Part shown: positions 15,281-24,188 of the stretch, piece by piece | Layout: each line of letters starts with the position of its first letter | How positions within the stretch are numbered: the first letter of the stretch is position 1 | From: Pseudomonas benzenivorans | GTDB taxonomy: Bacteria; Pseudomonadota; Gammaproteobacteria; Pseudomonadales; Pseudomonadaceae | NCBI RefSeq assembly: GCF_900100495.1 | Contig: NZ_FNCT01000003.1 | Coordinates: 230,295-294,294, forward strand | DNA: 64,000 nt | Reading direction: 5' to 3' | Position numbers and translations under genes: made by a program | Notes under the pieces: model-generated | The model's input: the letters and a program-made list of their open reading frames with translations, nothing else | Database searches by the model: none | What the model was told of the DNA's origin: nothing

Positions 15281-15754
15281 TTAGGCTTTGTTCAGTGTCT
15301 GCGCGGCGGCCAGCACGGCGTCGACGTGTCCGGGGACCTTCACGCCGCGCCATTCCTGGCGCAGCACGCCCTGCTTGTCGATCAGGAAGGTGCTGCGGTC
15401 GACGCCCAGGTATTCCTTGCCGTAGAGCTTCTTCAGCTTGATTACATCGAACAGTTGGCAGAGCGCCTCGTCCTGGTCCGAGATCAGCTCGAAGGGGAAG
15501 GCCTGCTTGCACTTGAAGTTTTCGTGGGATTTCAGGCCGTCCCGGGATACGCCGAACACCACTGTGTTGGCCGCCTGGAAGGCCGGATACTGGTCGCGAA
15601 AGCCCTGGCCTTCGGTGGTGCAGCCGGGGGTGCTGTCCTTCGGGTAGAAGTAGACCACCACCTGCCGGCCCTGCAGCGCGGACAGCTGGACCTGCTGGCC
15701 ACTGGTGGCCTGGGCCCGGAAGTCGGCGACGGGCGTATCGAGTGCTACGGCCAT
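15281..15754 (-). CDS. bcp: Thioredoxin-dependent peroxiredoxin Bcp/PrxQ
   Basis: The 157-residue cytoplasmic peroxidase reduces hydroperoxides using thioredoxin. The active-site motif is VVVYFYPKDSTPGCTTEGQGFRD, with the peroxidatic Cys at about residue 45. The usual resolving Cys five residues later is replaced (TTEGQ), while another Cys occurs in NFKCKQAFPF (about residue 82). This points to a different or absent resolving partner. GVDRSTFLIDKQG is the conserved C-terminal strand. It is 12 bp downstream of gcvR on the same strand, the PA1009-PA1008 arrangement. Confidence 0.93.
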   Translation of the reverse strand: MAVALDTPVADFRAQATSGQQVQLSALQGRQVVVYFYPKDSTPGCTTEGQGFRDQYPAFQAANTVVFGVSRDGLKSHENFKCKQAFPFELISDQDEALCQLFDVIKLKKLYGKEYLGVDRSTFLIDKQGVLRQEWRGVKVPGHVDAVLAAAQTLNKA

Positions 15755-15766
15755 GAAACGCTCCTG

Positions 15767-16327
15767 TTAGGTCGGGGTCTGCGGGCGCCAGGGTTCGATC
15801 AGGGCGTCGAGGTTCAACGCGTCGGCGAAGTCGAGGAACTGGTCGCGCAGCCAGCTGATCTGGGTGCCGGCCGGCAGGGTCACGGTCAGGGTGGCGTTGA
15901 GCATGGTGCCGCCGGTCTGCGGGGCCAGGTAGGTGTCGCAGGTGAGGTTTTCCAGTTCGACGTGGTGGTCGATGAAGAACTGGCACAGCTCGTTGAGGAT
16001 GTCCGGGCGGTAAGCCGAGCTGACGTAGGCCACATAGGGCAGCGCCTGGGGGCGGTTTTCCGCGGCGGCACTACGAGTCACGTTGACCGAGAACGCATGT
16101 TTCTTGGCCAGCAACGGCAGGCTCGACTCCAGGCGTGCCAGGGCATCCCAGCTGCCGGAAACCTGCAGCACCAGCGCGCTGAACTCGCCGTGCCGGCTCA
16201 GGCGGGTGCTGACCACGGCGCAGCGGTTTTCATGGCAGGCGCGGCACAGGACGTTGGTCAGCTCCATGGCATTGGGGCCGAGTGCACTGATAAGGAGGAA
16301 TTGTTCGCGAACTGAGGGGGTGGACAT
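15767..16327 (-). CDS. gcvR: Glycine cleavage system regulator GcvR, ACT-domain protein
   Basis: The 186-residue protein has two ACT-type regulatory domains: [24 protein letters not shown] at the N-terminus and [23 protein letters not shown] from about residue 95. There is no DNA-binding domain. GcvR family members act on GcvA or related regulators in a glycine-dependent way. It is located divergent from dapA and immediately upstream of bcp, a conserved Pseudomonas arrangement. Assignment rests on the paired ACT domains, length and synteny. Confidence 0.88.
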   Translation of the reverse strand: MSTPSVREQFLLISALGPNAMELTNVLCRACHENRCAVVSTRLSRHGEFSALVLQVSGSWDALARLESSLPLLAKKHAFSVNVTRSAAAENRPQALPYVAYVSSAYRPDILNELCQFFIDHHVELENLTCDTYLAPQTGGTMLNATLTVTLPAGTQISWLRDQFLDFADALNLDALIEPWRPQTPT

Positions 16328-16554
16328 GCAGCCTTCCTAAAGCGATGAACGGTCGGCCCGCAGATGCGCTGCCGATCAAAGCCGGAAGGGTAGCGAAAAG
16401 CGCTGCTCAGGGGAATGCTCGATGGCCCCCGCGGTGTGGATTGTTCTGCCGTTCGCCGAGAAACCCGGCTTGTTGTGCGGCCTTGTACTTCGCTTGTGCA
16501 AGGCTGGTGGCGCCAGTACCATTACCGCTCTCATTTTCCGGCAGGAGCGGTTGC

Positions 16555-17433
16555 ATGATTGCGGGCAGTATGGTGGCACTGGTCACGCCCATGGATGCGC
16601 AAGGTGGTCTCGATTGGGAGAGCCTGAGCAAACTGGTGGATTTCCACCTGCAAGAGGGCACCAATGCCATCGTCGCGGTCGGCACCACGGGTGAGTCCGC
16701 CACGCTGGAAGTGTCCGAACATATAGAGGTGATTCGCCGCGTGGTCGACCAGGTCGCCGGGCGCATCCCGGTGATCGCCGGCACTGGCGGCAACTCCACG
16801 CGCGAGTCGGTCGAGCTGACCCGCGCCGCCAAGGAGGTGGGCGCCGACGCCTGCCTGCTGGTCACCCCCTATTACAACAAGCCGACCCAGGAAGGCCTGT
16901 ACCAGCATTTCCGCCATATCGCCGAAGCCGTGGCAGTGCCGCAGATCCTCTACAACGTGCCGGGGCGTACCGTCTGCGACATGCTGCCGGAAACCGTCGA
17001 GCGCCTGTCGAAGATCGCCAACATCATCGGCATCAAGGAAGCCACCGGCGACCTGCAGCGCGGCCAGGAAGTCCTGGATCGGGTGAGTAAGGACTTCCTG
17101 GTGTATTCCGGTGACGACGCCACTGCCGTCGAACTGATGCTGATGGGCGGCAAGGGCAATATTTCGGTGACCGCCAACGTCGCCCCGCGTGCCATGAGCG
17201 ACCTGTGCGCCGCGGCCATGCGTGGCGAGGCCGCCATCGCTCGCGCCATCAACGACCGCCTGATGCCGCTGCACAAGGCGCTGTTCATCGAGTCCAATCC
17301 GATTCCAGTGAAGTGGGCCCTGCACGAGATGGGCATGATACCGGACGGCATCCGCCTGCCGCTGACCTGGCTCAGCCCGCGTTGTCATGAACCGCTGCGT
17401 CAGGCCCTGCGCCAGTCCGGTGTATTGGTTTAA
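16555..17433 (+). CDS. dapA: 4-hydroxy-tetrahydrodipicolinate synthase
   Basis: DapA condenses pyruvate with aspartate semialdehyde in the lysine/diaminopimelate pathway. The start [14 protein letters not shown] has CAGGAG upstream; an in-frame extension to 16345 is not conserved-looking. The product is 292 residues, the normal length. Active-site residues are in place: Thr44 and Thr45 in VGTTGES, Tyr107 in TPYYNKPT, Tyr133 in ILYNVPGRT, Arg138 and Schiff-base Lys161 in GIKEATGD. bamC follows 17 bp later, forming the dapA-bamC operon usual in gammaproteobacteria. Confidence 0.97.
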   Translation: MIAGSMVALVTPMDAQGGLDWESLSKLVDFHLQEGTNAIVAVGTTGESATLEVSEHIEVIRRVVDQVAGRIPVIAGTGGNSTRESVELTRAAKEVGADACLLVTPYYNKPTQEGLYQHFRHIAEAVAVPQILYNVPGRTVCDMLPETVERLSKIANIIGIKEATGDLQRGQEVLDRVSKDFLVYSGDDATAVELMLMGGKGNISVTANVAPRAMSDLCAAAMRGEAAIARAINDRLMPLHKALFIESNPIPVKWALHEMGMIPDGIRLPLTWLSPRCHEPLRQALRQSGVLV

Positions 17434-17450
17434 TTGAGGAATTACTGCGC

Positions 17451-18572
17451 ATGAAGCGACTGGCCGGACTCTCTGCACTTGCCCTGATCATCTCCAGCAC
17501 CAGCGGTTGCGGCTGGTTGTGGGGTGAAGATGGCTATTTCCGCGATCGTGGTGGCGACTACCTCAACGCCCGGCAAACGGCGCCCATGCAACTGCCGGCG
17601 AATGTCGAGAGCAAACCGCTCGATCCGCTGCTGCCGGTGCCGCAACAGGTGGCCGACAGCACCGTCGCCGAGAGCGACTATGAAGTGCCGCGCCCGCAGC
17701 CTATGGCCGTGCGCGCCGATGCCAGCGAATTCAGCCTGCAGAAGAGTGGCGACTCGCGTTGGATCGTGGCCCAGCGCGTGCCGGCGGAAGTCTGGCCGGT
17801 GGCCCGCCAGTTCTTCGAAGACAACGGTTTTCGCATCGTCGATGAGCGCCCGCAGACCGGCGAATTCAGCACCGCGTGGCAGCGTTTCGACGAGCTGTCC
17901 GCCGCCATGGCGCGCCGTCTGAGCAGCCGGGTGACGGGCGTCGCGCCGGATGCCGAAACCCGCGTGCGGGTGCGTATCGAGCCAGGCGTGCAGCGCAATA
18001 CCAGTGAGGTCTTCGTGGTCAGCGCCGAGCGTCCGGCCGGCAGCAGCGCCGACGTCGCCTTCGCCAAGCGCAGCGGCAACCAGAGCCTGGATGCCGCGCT
18101 GCTCGATGAAATGCTGGTGAGTCTGGCGCGCAGCGCCGAGCAGGGTGGTTCCGTATCGCTGCTGGCCGCTCGCGACTTCGATGCACCGAGCCGCGTCAGC
18201 CTGTCGGAAGACGGCAACGGCAACCCGGTGCTGAACCTCGGCGCCGATTTCGACCGTGCCTGGTCCGGCGTCGGCCGCTCCCTGGAAATGGCCGATGTGC
18301 GCATCGACGACCTCAACCGCAGCCTCGGCGTGTACTACATCAACCTCGCCGAAGGTGCGCAGAAGAAGGACGACGAGCCGGGTCTCTTCGGCAAGCTGTT
18401 CGGCGGCGAGCCGGACAAGGAAGAAATCGAAGCCCGCGCCGAGCGTTACCAGGTGCGCCTGACCCCGGTCGGCGACAGCGTCCAGGTCACCGTGGAAAAG
18501 GATCTCAACACCGTGGCACCGGCCGATGTGGCACGTCGCATCCTCGGTCTGATCCAGGAAAACCTCGGCTGA
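17451..18572 (+). CDS. bamC: Outer-membrane assembly lipoprotein BamC
   Basis: The 373-residue lipoprotein is part of the BAM complex that inserts beta-barrel proteins. The signal peptide [20 protein letters not shown] gives the lipid-bearing Cys20. The unstructured N-terminal region after it ([20 protein letters not shown]) is the stretch that contacts BamD. Two helix-grip domains follow, about residues 100-210 ([26 protein letters not shown]) and 250-370. It is translated directly after dapA, and a hairpin terminator follows. Confidence 0.93.
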   Translation: MKRLAGLSALALIISSTSGCGWLWGEDGYFRDRGGDYLNARQTAPMQLPANVESKPLDPLLPVPQQVADSTVAESDYEVPRPQPMAVRADASEFSLQKSGDSRWIVAQRVPAEVWPVARQFFEDNGFRIVDERPQTGEFSTAWQRFDELSAAMARRLSSRVTGVAPDAETRVRVRIEPGVQRNTSEVFVVSAERPAGSSADVAFAKRSGNQSLDAALLDEMLVSLARSAEQGGSVSLLAARDFDAPSRVSLSEDGNGNPVLNLGADFDRAWSGVGRSLEMADVRIDDLNRSLGVYYINLAEGAQKKDDEPGLFGKLFGGEPDKEEIEARAERYQVRLTPVGDSVQVTVEKDLNTVAPADVARRILGLIQENLG

Positions 18573-18602
18573 CCGGTTGCAGGCACGGCTGTGATACCGA
18601 TA

Positions 18603-18634
18603 GGCGAAACCCGGCAGGTTTCGCCTGTTTCGTT
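18603..18634 (+). terminator. Terminator after bamC
   Basis: GGCGAAACC and GGTTTCGCC form a perfect 9-bp stem with a 5-base loop, followed by TGTTTCGTTT. It is 30 bp past the bamC stop. Confidence 0.75.
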
Positions 18635-18666
18635 TGCTAACGGGCATGCCACGCGTGGTGCCCAGA

Positions 18667-18776
18667 ATCATGAAAGCCGTCGCGGTACGCCCGCTGCCCT
18701 CATCCGGCGCTGCGCGCCACCTTCTCCCGAGGGAGAAGGGCATAAGGATGGCGTCGCTGCGCGACTTTCACGCTAA
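18667..18776 (+). repeat. Dispersed ~110-bp leader-type repeat, copy 1
   Basis: This copy shares nearly all its length with 56014-56124: ATGAAAGCC..TCGCGG, CCCTCATCCGGCGCTGCGCG, a TTCTCCC..GGGAGAA hairpin, and an end in CGCTGCGCGACTTTCACGCT. It ends 16 bp before the purC ATG. Further copies are at 40470-40632 and, on the minus strand, 44075-44155. Confidence 0.8.
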
Positions 18777-18792
18777 AGGCGGAAATCCCGAT

Positions 18793-19662
18793 ATGACCAC
18801 ACCCTCGACCCTGAGCCTGAAGAAGATCTACTCGGGCAAGGTCCGCGACCTCTACGAAATCGACGACAAGCGCATGCTGATGGTCGCCACCGATCGCCTC
18901 TCGGCCTTCGACGTGATCCTCGCCGAGCCGATCCCGGACAAGGGCAAGATCCTCACCGCGATTTCCAACTTCTGGTTCGCCAGGCTGGCCGGCCTGGTGC
19001 CCAACCACTTCACTGGCGACCAGGTCGAAGACGTGGTGCCGGCGGCCGAGCTGCCGCTGGTGGAGGGCCGCGCGGTGGTCGCCAAACGCCTCAAGCCGGT
19101 CGCCGTGGAAGCCATCGTGCGTGGCTACATCGCCGGCTCCGGCTGGAAGGAATACCAGAAGAGCGGCACCGTCTGCGGCATCCAGTTGCCGGCCGGGCTG
19201 CAGGAGGCCTCCAAGCTGCCGCAGCCGATCTTCACCCCCTCGACCAAGGCCGCGGTCGGCGACCATGACGAGAACATCTCCTTCGAACAGTGCGCGGCGA
19301 TCATCGGCGCCGAACTGGCGGCCAAGGTGCGCGACACCGCCATCGCCCTGTACAGCGCGGCTGTCGAGTACGCCGCCACCCGCGGCATCATCATCGCCGA
19401 CACCAAGTTCGAATTCGGTCTGGACGAAGACGGCACCCTGACCCTGATGGACGAAGTGCTGACCCCCGACTCCAGCCGTTTCTGGCCGGCCGACAGCTAT
19501 GTCGAAGGGCAGAATCCGCCGAGTTTCGACAAACAGTTCGTGCGCGACTGGCTGGAGTCCACCGGCTGGAACAAGGAGCCGCCGGCTCCACCGGTGCCGG
19601 TCGAAGTGGCGCAGAAGACCGCGGACAAATACCGCGAGGCGCTGACCAGACTGACCGCCTGA
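18793..19662 (+). CDS. purC: SAICAR synthase, long class (purine synthesis)
   Basis: PurC joins CAIR with aspartate using ATP. I start at [22 protein letters not shown]; the upstream frame is repeat DNA. Both SAICAR signatures are present: [18 protein letters not shown] and [15 protein letters not shown]. At 289 residues, with [19 protein letters not shown] and [13 protein letters not shown], it belongs to the longer class common in betaproteobacteria and eukaryotes. The ~236-residue class is the one I remember at this spot in P. aeruginosa (PA1013). The position, next to tRNA-Ser, is unchanged. A copy of the ~110-bp repeat forms its leader. Replacement by gene transfer is inferred. Confidence 0.95.
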   Translation: MTTPSTLSLKKIYSGKVRDLYEIDDKRMLMVATDRLSAFDVILAEPIPDKGKILTAISNFWFARLAGLVPNHFTGDQVEDVVPAAELPLVEGRAVVAKRLKPVAVEAIVRGYIAGSGWKEYQKSGTVCGIQLPAGLQEASKLPQPIFTPSTKAAVGDHDENISFEQCAAIIGAELAAKVRDTAIALYSAAVEYAATRGIIIADTKFEFGLDEDGTLTLMDEVLTPDSSRFWPADSYVEGQNPPSFDKQFVRDWLESTGWNKEPPAPPVPVEVAQKTADKYREALTRLTA

Positions 19663-19683
19663 GCGGCCGCTGGGCAGGAGAGG

Positions 19684-19707
19684 AGAGGCGCTTAGGCGCC
19701 TCTTTTT
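19684..19707 (+). terminator. Terminator after purC
   Basis: GAGGCGC and GCGCCTC arms with a TTAG loop are followed by T5. It lies 22 bp past the purC stop. Confidence 0.85.
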
Positions 19708-20004
19708 CATGGGGCGCTCTGGCGTGCTTGCGTAGGAGCGGGGGCGACGCCTAGTCCCATGCCCGCGAAGCCTTTGCCGTGGCTGCATGCTTGCTCAAGC
19801 CGGCTCAGGTGGCGCCTTGGACCCAAGCAACAGCCGGGTTTTGGCACCGCCTTTCCATCCGGGCGAGCCGTTTCAGCACAGCCGGCCAAGCCGCGGCAGA
19901 ACGCACCAATGCGGCCAGCCCGCGCAAGCATCTGAAAGCATGCGAAAAATTTACCGATCGGGCTTCGCCAAACGCGCTTCTGCTGCTATCATGCGCGCCG
20001 CCAC
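19708..20004. other. Intergenic region purC to tRNA-Ser, REP-like palindrome
   Basis: No gene is supported. A GTAGGAGCGGG ... CATGCCCGCGAAG motif at about 19732-19770 resembles short palindromic repeats also found at 27606-27690. The last ~80 bp presumably hold the tRNA promoter. I see no strong consensus -35/-10 pair to assign. Confidence 0.5.
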
Positions 20005-20094
20005 GGGAAGATGCCGGAGTGGCCGAACGGGACGGATTCGAAATCCGTTGTATCAGCGATGGTACCTAGGGTTCAAATCCCTATCTTCCCGCCA
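20005..20094 (+). tRNA. tRNA-Ser (anticodon CGA)
   Basis: A 90-nt gene with 7-bp acceptor stem GGGAAGA/TCTTCCC, discriminator G and encoded CCA. The anticodon stem ACGGA/TCCGT encloses loop TTCGAAA, giving CGA. The long variable arm (GTATCAGCGATGGTAC region) is typical of serine tRNAs. The T-loop is GGTTCAAATCC. It lies downstream of purC, as in P. aeruginosa. Confidence 0.95.
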
Positions 20095-20100
20095 TATTGA

Positions 20101-20132
20101 AAACCCCTGAAGTGCAAGCTTCAGGGGTTTTT
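20101..20132. terminator. Bidirectional terminator between tRNA-Ser and ydbL
   Basis: ACCCCTGAAG and CTTCAGGGGT arms around TGCAAG-type loop bases are flanked by AAAA on the left and TTTTT on the right. It can serve both the tRNA and the convergent ydbL operon. Confidence 0.85.
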
Positions 20133-20160
20133 GCTTTTCTATGCGGCAAGTTATCGCCGC

Positions 20161-20505
20161 TTATTTCTTGCGCCATTGCCCCTGCCACTGGATATATTGC
20201 CCGGCCGGGGTCTTTTCGATGGCTTTCTTGCCGGCGATGGCTTCCACGTCGCTGCGCTGGATGCCGTTCTGCTCGGCGAGTTTCTGGTATTCGGCGCGGC
20301 GGGCCTGGTTGATCTGGCTGACGATTTCCTCGGCTTGACCTTTGCTCTCGACTACCCCGAGATAGCCGTTGGGCATTTCGCCGACCAGGCCGCTGGCCTT
20401 GGCGTCGCCGAGGGCGGACATGGCTTCGTTGAGGGTCAGGGCCAGAGCCGGCAGGCTCAGGCTGAGCAGCAGTAGCAGGCTGGCGATGCGTGTATGCAGG
20501 GTCAT
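20161..20505 (-). CDS. ydbL: YdbL-family periplasmic protein (DUF1318)
   Basis: The 114-residue protein has a signal peptide (MTLHTRIASLLLLLSLSLPALA) and a DUF1318 body: LNEAMSALGDAKASGLVGEMPNGYLGVV, then QINQARRAEYQKLAEQNG. It is last in the ydbH-ynbE-ydbL operon, 11 bp after ynbE. In E. coli, YdbL modulates the YdbH-YnbE intermembrane bridge that helps move phospholipid to the outer membrane (established, from memory). Here identity rests on family features and operon order. Confidence 0.88.
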   Translation of the reverse strand: MTLHTRIASLLLLLSLSLPALALTLNEAMSALGDAKASGLVGEMPNGYLGVVESKGQAEEIVSQINQARRAEYQKLAEQNGIQRSDVEAIAGKKAIEKTPAGQYIQWQGQWRKK

Positions 20506-20516
20506 GGTCGTGCTCC

Positions 20517-20708
20517 TTAGAACAATCCGCTGGACTCGTTGAACATGCTGTCCAGGGCCTTATCCACCTTGATGTAGATTTCGTGCTCGATCTTCACGTT
20601 GAGATTGATGTTGATCGGCTCCTTGGGCATCGCCAGCTGTACCGTCGGGGTACAGGCCGCGCCCAGCAGACCCAGCAACAGGGCGGCGAAACAACGACGC
20701 AAGCGCAT
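20517..20708 (-). CDS. ynbE: YnbE-family outer-membrane lipoprotein
   Basis: The 63-residue lipoprotein starts MRLRRCFAALLLGLLGAAC, so the lipidated Cys is residue 19. The mature part TPTVQLAMPKEPININLNVKIEHEIYIKVDKALD is the compact YnbE beta signature. In E. coli, YnbE stacks on the C-terminus of YdbH to complete a lipid bridge. The start is chosen for the lipobox; the longer frame upstream overlaps ydbH and lacks a signal. It begins 16 bp after ydbH. Confidence 0.88.
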   Translation of the reverse strand: MRLRRCFAALLLGLLGAACTPTVQLAMPKEPININLNVKIEHEIYIKVDKALDSMFNESSGLF

Positions 20709-20724
20709 GGTGCGTTCTCCTTGG

Positions 20725-23337
20725 TTAAGGCTCCTGCGCAGGGGCGGCATTGCGCTGCAACATGCGCCGCTGCACCCGCTGCTTGATGATGTCACTCACC
20801 TTATCGGTCAACTGCAGGCTGGCCAATAGGCTGGGGATGTCTTCTTCCAGATTGATGTTGAAGTGGATTGGCCGGCCTTGTTCGATCGCCGGGTTCTGCC
20901 CCTCCAGGCGCATGGCCAGGCGCAGCTTGCCCTGGGGATCATAGTCGACTCGGCTGTTCAGGGTCGCGAAGCGGAAGTCCTCCAGCGCTTGCGTGACCAG
21001 CTGCATCGCCGGGTTACTGCGCCCCAGCGCGCGGATGCGCTCGGACTGCAGTCGCAGGTGGCCGCCGGGCGAGCGCGCGGCCAGGTGGCCCTGGTCAATT
21101 TCCACCCCTCTTGCGCTGACGCGCAGCGGCAGTTGGCCGTCGAGGGTGCCAGTGCCGGCCAGTCCCTCGGCCGGATAGAGGGTGAACAGCTGCTCGAGCT
21201 GCAAGCCTTGCAGCTGCAGCGGGAACAGCAGGCGCTCTTGTGCCAGGTCCCACTGGTCCGGGTTCAGCCAGAGCGTGCCGCCCATCACCATCGTTTCTGC
21301 CTGGTGCAGGTGCAGCGTGCCCTGGCGTGGCTGGGCAAGGGGCGCGCGGTAGTCGCCGCGCAGCAGCAGCGGACCGATGGGAATGCCGGGGTTGGCCTGC
21401 TCCAGGCGCAGCTCGGTCAGTTCGAGTTGCAGTTGCTGGTGCTCCAGCTTGAGCCGTGCACGGCTGTCCAGGCCGTTGAGCAGGGTGCGGTCATAGATGC
21501 CGGCAAGCCCTTTGCCGGTCAGTTCGAGCTGCACCTCGGGCGAATCGCGGCCGGGCGCCAGGGCGAGGCTGGCGTTGGCGTTCAGGCGGCCGTCGTTCAG
21601 CTCGAGTAGTGTCGGCCAGTCGGCCAGGGTCTTGGCCAGGGGGTTGCCGGCGCGCAGGAACAGTTCCGCCAGTTGCGCTTGCAGGTGCAGGCCACGGCTG
21701 CTGTCGTGCTGCAGTTGCACGGCCAGGTGCAGGTCGGCATCCGCCGAGAGTCGGCCGTCCAGTTCGAGCCGTTCCTGGCTGGTGGCGAGCGTGCCTTGCC
21801 AGCGCCAGCCCTGCGGCTTGAGCGCGGCCTGTTCGAGGCGCTGCATGCTCAGCGTGACGGGGCCGGCCACCTGCCAGGTGTGCACGCTGCCGGCTCGATG
21901 TTGCGCCTGCAGCTGCAGGCCTTGCAGCTGGCCGTCGACTCCTTGCAGGTGCAGGTCGCCGTTGCCCAGTTCGCCGAGGTCGAACTGCGAGCCTTGCAGC
22001 AGCTCGAGGCGCAGTTGCTCGCTATCTAGATAGCCGCGGAGTGCCAGCGTGGCGTTCAGCTCGCGGGCCTTCCAGCCCTCGACGGCGAGGTTCCGGCTGC
22101 TGCCGGTGAGGCGGGCAGCGGCCAGTTGCACGGCCCAGGGCGGGGCGTTGGCCAGCGCCAACGTGGCCTGCAGGTCGAACCGGGTTGCGCCCCTGCTGCT
22201 CAGGTCGATTGTCAGCGGCAGCGAGCGTTCGACCAGGCCGCTCGGCAGCTCGGCCAGGGGGCTGGCCGGTTGGATGTACAGGTGCAGCGAGTCTGCGCGC
22301 AGGGGCGGCGGCAGTTGCTCCAGCCAGTCGGCGGAGAGTTGTTCCAGTTGCAGGTCGGTCTCTAGGCGTTCGGCGAACCATTGTCCGGCGACCCCGCGGG
22401 CGGCGCCGGCGAAATGGCCCTGCACCCGGCCGATGCCGGGAATGGGCCAGGGCTCGGCCAGCAGGGCGCTGGCGTCGAAGTGGCCGCTGGCCTTGAGCAG
22501 TCGTTCCAGGCTGAGGGCGCCGGGGGGCAGTTGCACTTGCCAGTTCGCCGCTAGCTGGGCGGCGCTCGGCGCGCTGGGCAGTTGCGTGCCGGGGGCCAGC
22601 GCCCACTCGCCGAGCCAGCGCTGCAAGGCTACGGCTTGGTCGAGGCGGGGGGCAGACAGGCTGCCGCCCCAGTGCAGCCCCTCGGGGGGCTGGCGCAGGC
22701 TGCTGTGCAGGCCGAGTTGCGGCTGTTGGTTGACCGTCAGCGCCAGTTGCAGCTCCAGCGCATCGGGGTCACCTTGCAGCTGGGCGTTCCAGGCCAGGCG
22801 ATCGGTCCCGCTGAGCAGGTTGAGCTGTAGATCCAGCGCCAGCGGTGAGCGTGGCTGACGGGTCAACAGCAGGTCGCCGTGCAGCGTGCAATGCCCGCTG
22901 GCGCAGGGCAGGGTGGCGGAAAGCCGGTCGATGCGCAGGCTAAGCGGCAGCCAGGCCAAGGCTGCGGCGAGTGGCTGTGGGTCCAGGGGCGTGTCGCTTG
23001 GCGTGGCACTGGCGCGATCCACTGCGGGCTGCCGGGTCAGAGCGAGCCGACCGAGCTGGACATGCTGCCAGAAGGGCGGGGTGACGCCGAATTGCCGCCA
23101 GCCCAGGCGCAGTTGTTCGGCCTCTATGCGCAGGCTGCCGTCCGCGTCTTGCTGCAGCAGCTCGAGCCGCGCCAGGTGGAGGCCGTCCAGCGACAGGCTG
23201 GGGCCCTGCCAGTCGACCTGGCGGATATGCTGGCGCTCCAGCAGGCGCGTCCAGCTGAAGTAGCCATAGCCGCCGAGCAGCACCAGCAGCAGGCCGAATA
23301 AACTGATGATTCGCAGCCAGGTACGCCGGCTGATCAT
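20725..23337 (-). CDS. ydbH: YdbH-family AsmA-like intermembrane lipid-transport protein
   Basis: The 870-residue protein has one N-terminal membrane helix (LRIISLFGLLLVLLGGYGYFSW, about residues 8-29). A very long periplasmic part follows, rich in Leu/Gln beta-strand repeats, typical of the TamB/YhdP/YdbH group that forms hydrophobic grooves. The C-terminal DUF domain includes GTGTLDGQLPLRVSARGVEI and FHFNINLEEDIPSLLASLQL-like text near residues 720-850. With ynbE and ydbL downstream, the operon matches the E. coli set. The length is like E. coli YdbH (879). Confidence 0.9.
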   Translation of the reverse strand: MISRRTWLRIISLFGLLLVLLGGYGYFSWTRLLERQHIRQVDWQGPSLSLDGLHLARLELLQQDADGSLRIEAEQLRLGWRQFGVTPPFWQHVQLGRLALTRQPAVDRASATPSDTPLDPQPLAAALAWLPLSLRIDRLSATLPCASGHCTLHGDLLLTRQPRSPLALDLQLNLLSGTDRLAWNAQLQGDPDALELQLALTVNQQPQLGLHSSLRQPPEGLHWGGSLSAPRLDQAVALQRWLGEWALAPGTQLPSAPSAAQLAANWQVQLPPGALSLERLLKASGHFDASALLAEPWPIPGIGRVQGHFAGAARGVAGQWFAERLETDLQLEQLSADWLEQLPPPLRADSLHLYIQPASPLAELPSGLVERSLPLTIDLSSRGATRFDLQATLALANAPPWAVQLAAARLTGSSRNLAVEGWKARELNATLALRGYLDSEQLRLELLQGSQFDLGELGNGDLHLQGVDGQLQGLQLQAQHRAGSVHTWQVAGPVTLSMQRLEQAALKPQGWRWQGTLATSQERLELDGRLSADADLHLAVQLQHDSSRGLHLQAQLAELFLRAGNPLAKTLADWPTLLELNDGRLNANASLALAPGRDSPEVQLELTGKGLAGIYDRTLLNGLDSRARLKLEHQQLQLELTELRLEQANPGIPIGPLLLRGDYRAPLAQPRQGTLHLHQAETMVMGGTLWLNPDQWDLAQERLLFPLQLQGLQLEQLFTLYPAEGLAGTGTLDGQLPLRVSARGVEIDQGHLAARSPGGHLRLQSERIRALGRSNPAMQLVTQALEDFRFATLNSRVDYDPQGKLRLAMRLEGQNPAIEQGRPIHFNINLEEDIPSLLASLQLTDKVSDIIKQRVQRRMLQRNAAPAQEP

Positions 23338-23479
23338 GGGCGCGGATCCATTGCGGGAGGGAGAGACCTGGGCTGGACGTTACCGCATGCGCCGCAGGCT
23401 GCCAATCATGGTGGGAGCGGATCTGTGCATTTACGTCATTAGGTATTAGAATTGTTGTAAGTAGACGTGGAGGGCGGTG

Positions 23480-23851
23480 ATGATGAGTGCGCTTATTCGA
23501 CCGGTTGCCGATGCCGATGCGGTATTGGCCAAAGCCTTGCTCAACACCCGCGAACAGCTTGGGCTGACCCAGCAGGAGCTGGCCGACATCGTCGGCGTGC
23601 ATCGCACGGCGATCAGTCGCTGGGCCGACAGTGGCCTGCGCCCGCAAAGCAAGAGCGGCGAGTTGGCGCTGCTGCTGATTCGCGCCTACCGCGCGCTGTT
23701 CGCCCTGTTCGGCGGCAACCTGGAGGACATGCGGCATTTCCTGCGCACGGAGAATCGCCATCTGGCCGGCGTGCCGCTGGCCCTGATGGGCCAGGTGCAG
23801 GGCCTGGTGCATGTGGTGGAGTATCTCGACGCGATTCGCGGCAAGGTCTAG
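23480..23851 (+). CDS. Xre/MbcA/ParS-type antitoxin of a RES toxin
   Basis: The 123-residue antitoxin has an Xre HTH (LGLTQQELADIVGVHRTAISRWADSGLRP, about residues 27-56). A C-terminal MbcA/ParS/Xre toxin-binding domain follows (FGGNLEDMRHFLRTENRHLAGVPLAL and QGLVHVVEYLDAIRGKV). GGAGGG precedes stacked GTG/ATG/ATG starts; I take the first ATG. These antitoxins repress their own operon and neutralise the RES NAD-degrading toxin encoded downstream. Unusually, a 213-bp inverted-repeat element begins at the base after its stop codon. A TAGAAT -10-like box lies upstream at about 23444-23449. Confidence 0.88.
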   Translation: MMSALIRPVADADAVLAKALLNTREQLGLTQQELADIVGVHRTAISRWADSGLRPQSKSGELALLLIRAYRALFALFGGNLEDMRHFLRTENRHLAGVPLALMGQVQGLVHVVEYLDAIRGKV

Positions 23852-24064
23852 CAGGCCGTTGAAAAACTACCTGCGTTGCCGATACGGCGTTAAAAACAGG
23901 CTCGGACAGTGGCTTGCCACTGAACGCCCAAAGGGCGGCCCGTAAGGGCGAGCGCAGTGAGTCATGCTCATTTACAGCTCGTAAACTCGGGTGCGAGCCC
24001 AGTCCGCTTCCTCGCCTGTTTTTGCCTTGTTTCGGCGGCCTCGCCCACGTTTTTCAACGGCCTG
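23852..24064. repeat. MITE-like element with 16-bp terminal inverted repeats, copy 1
   Basis: Perfect 16-bp ends, CAGGCCGTTGAAAAAC at 23852-23867 and its reverse complement at 24049-24064, bound a 213-bp imperfect palindrome with no gene. A second copy is at 48263-48433. This one lies between antitoxin and toxin genes. Confidence 0.8.
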
Positions 24065-24188
24065 CGTATAGCCTCGTGCCGGGGCTGCATGAGTCGGCAG
24101 TCCGGCGGCAAGTCGGGCGGTTTTATTGATGTTCCCGGATGTCCTCCGGGTTACCAGCGGCGACCCACGATAAGAAGGAATATCCGCC

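Noticed and set aside
23852..24064. Small RNA or short peptide gene inside the inverted-repeat element
   Set aside because: No open frame is conserved between the two copies, and the repeat structure alone explains the similarity.
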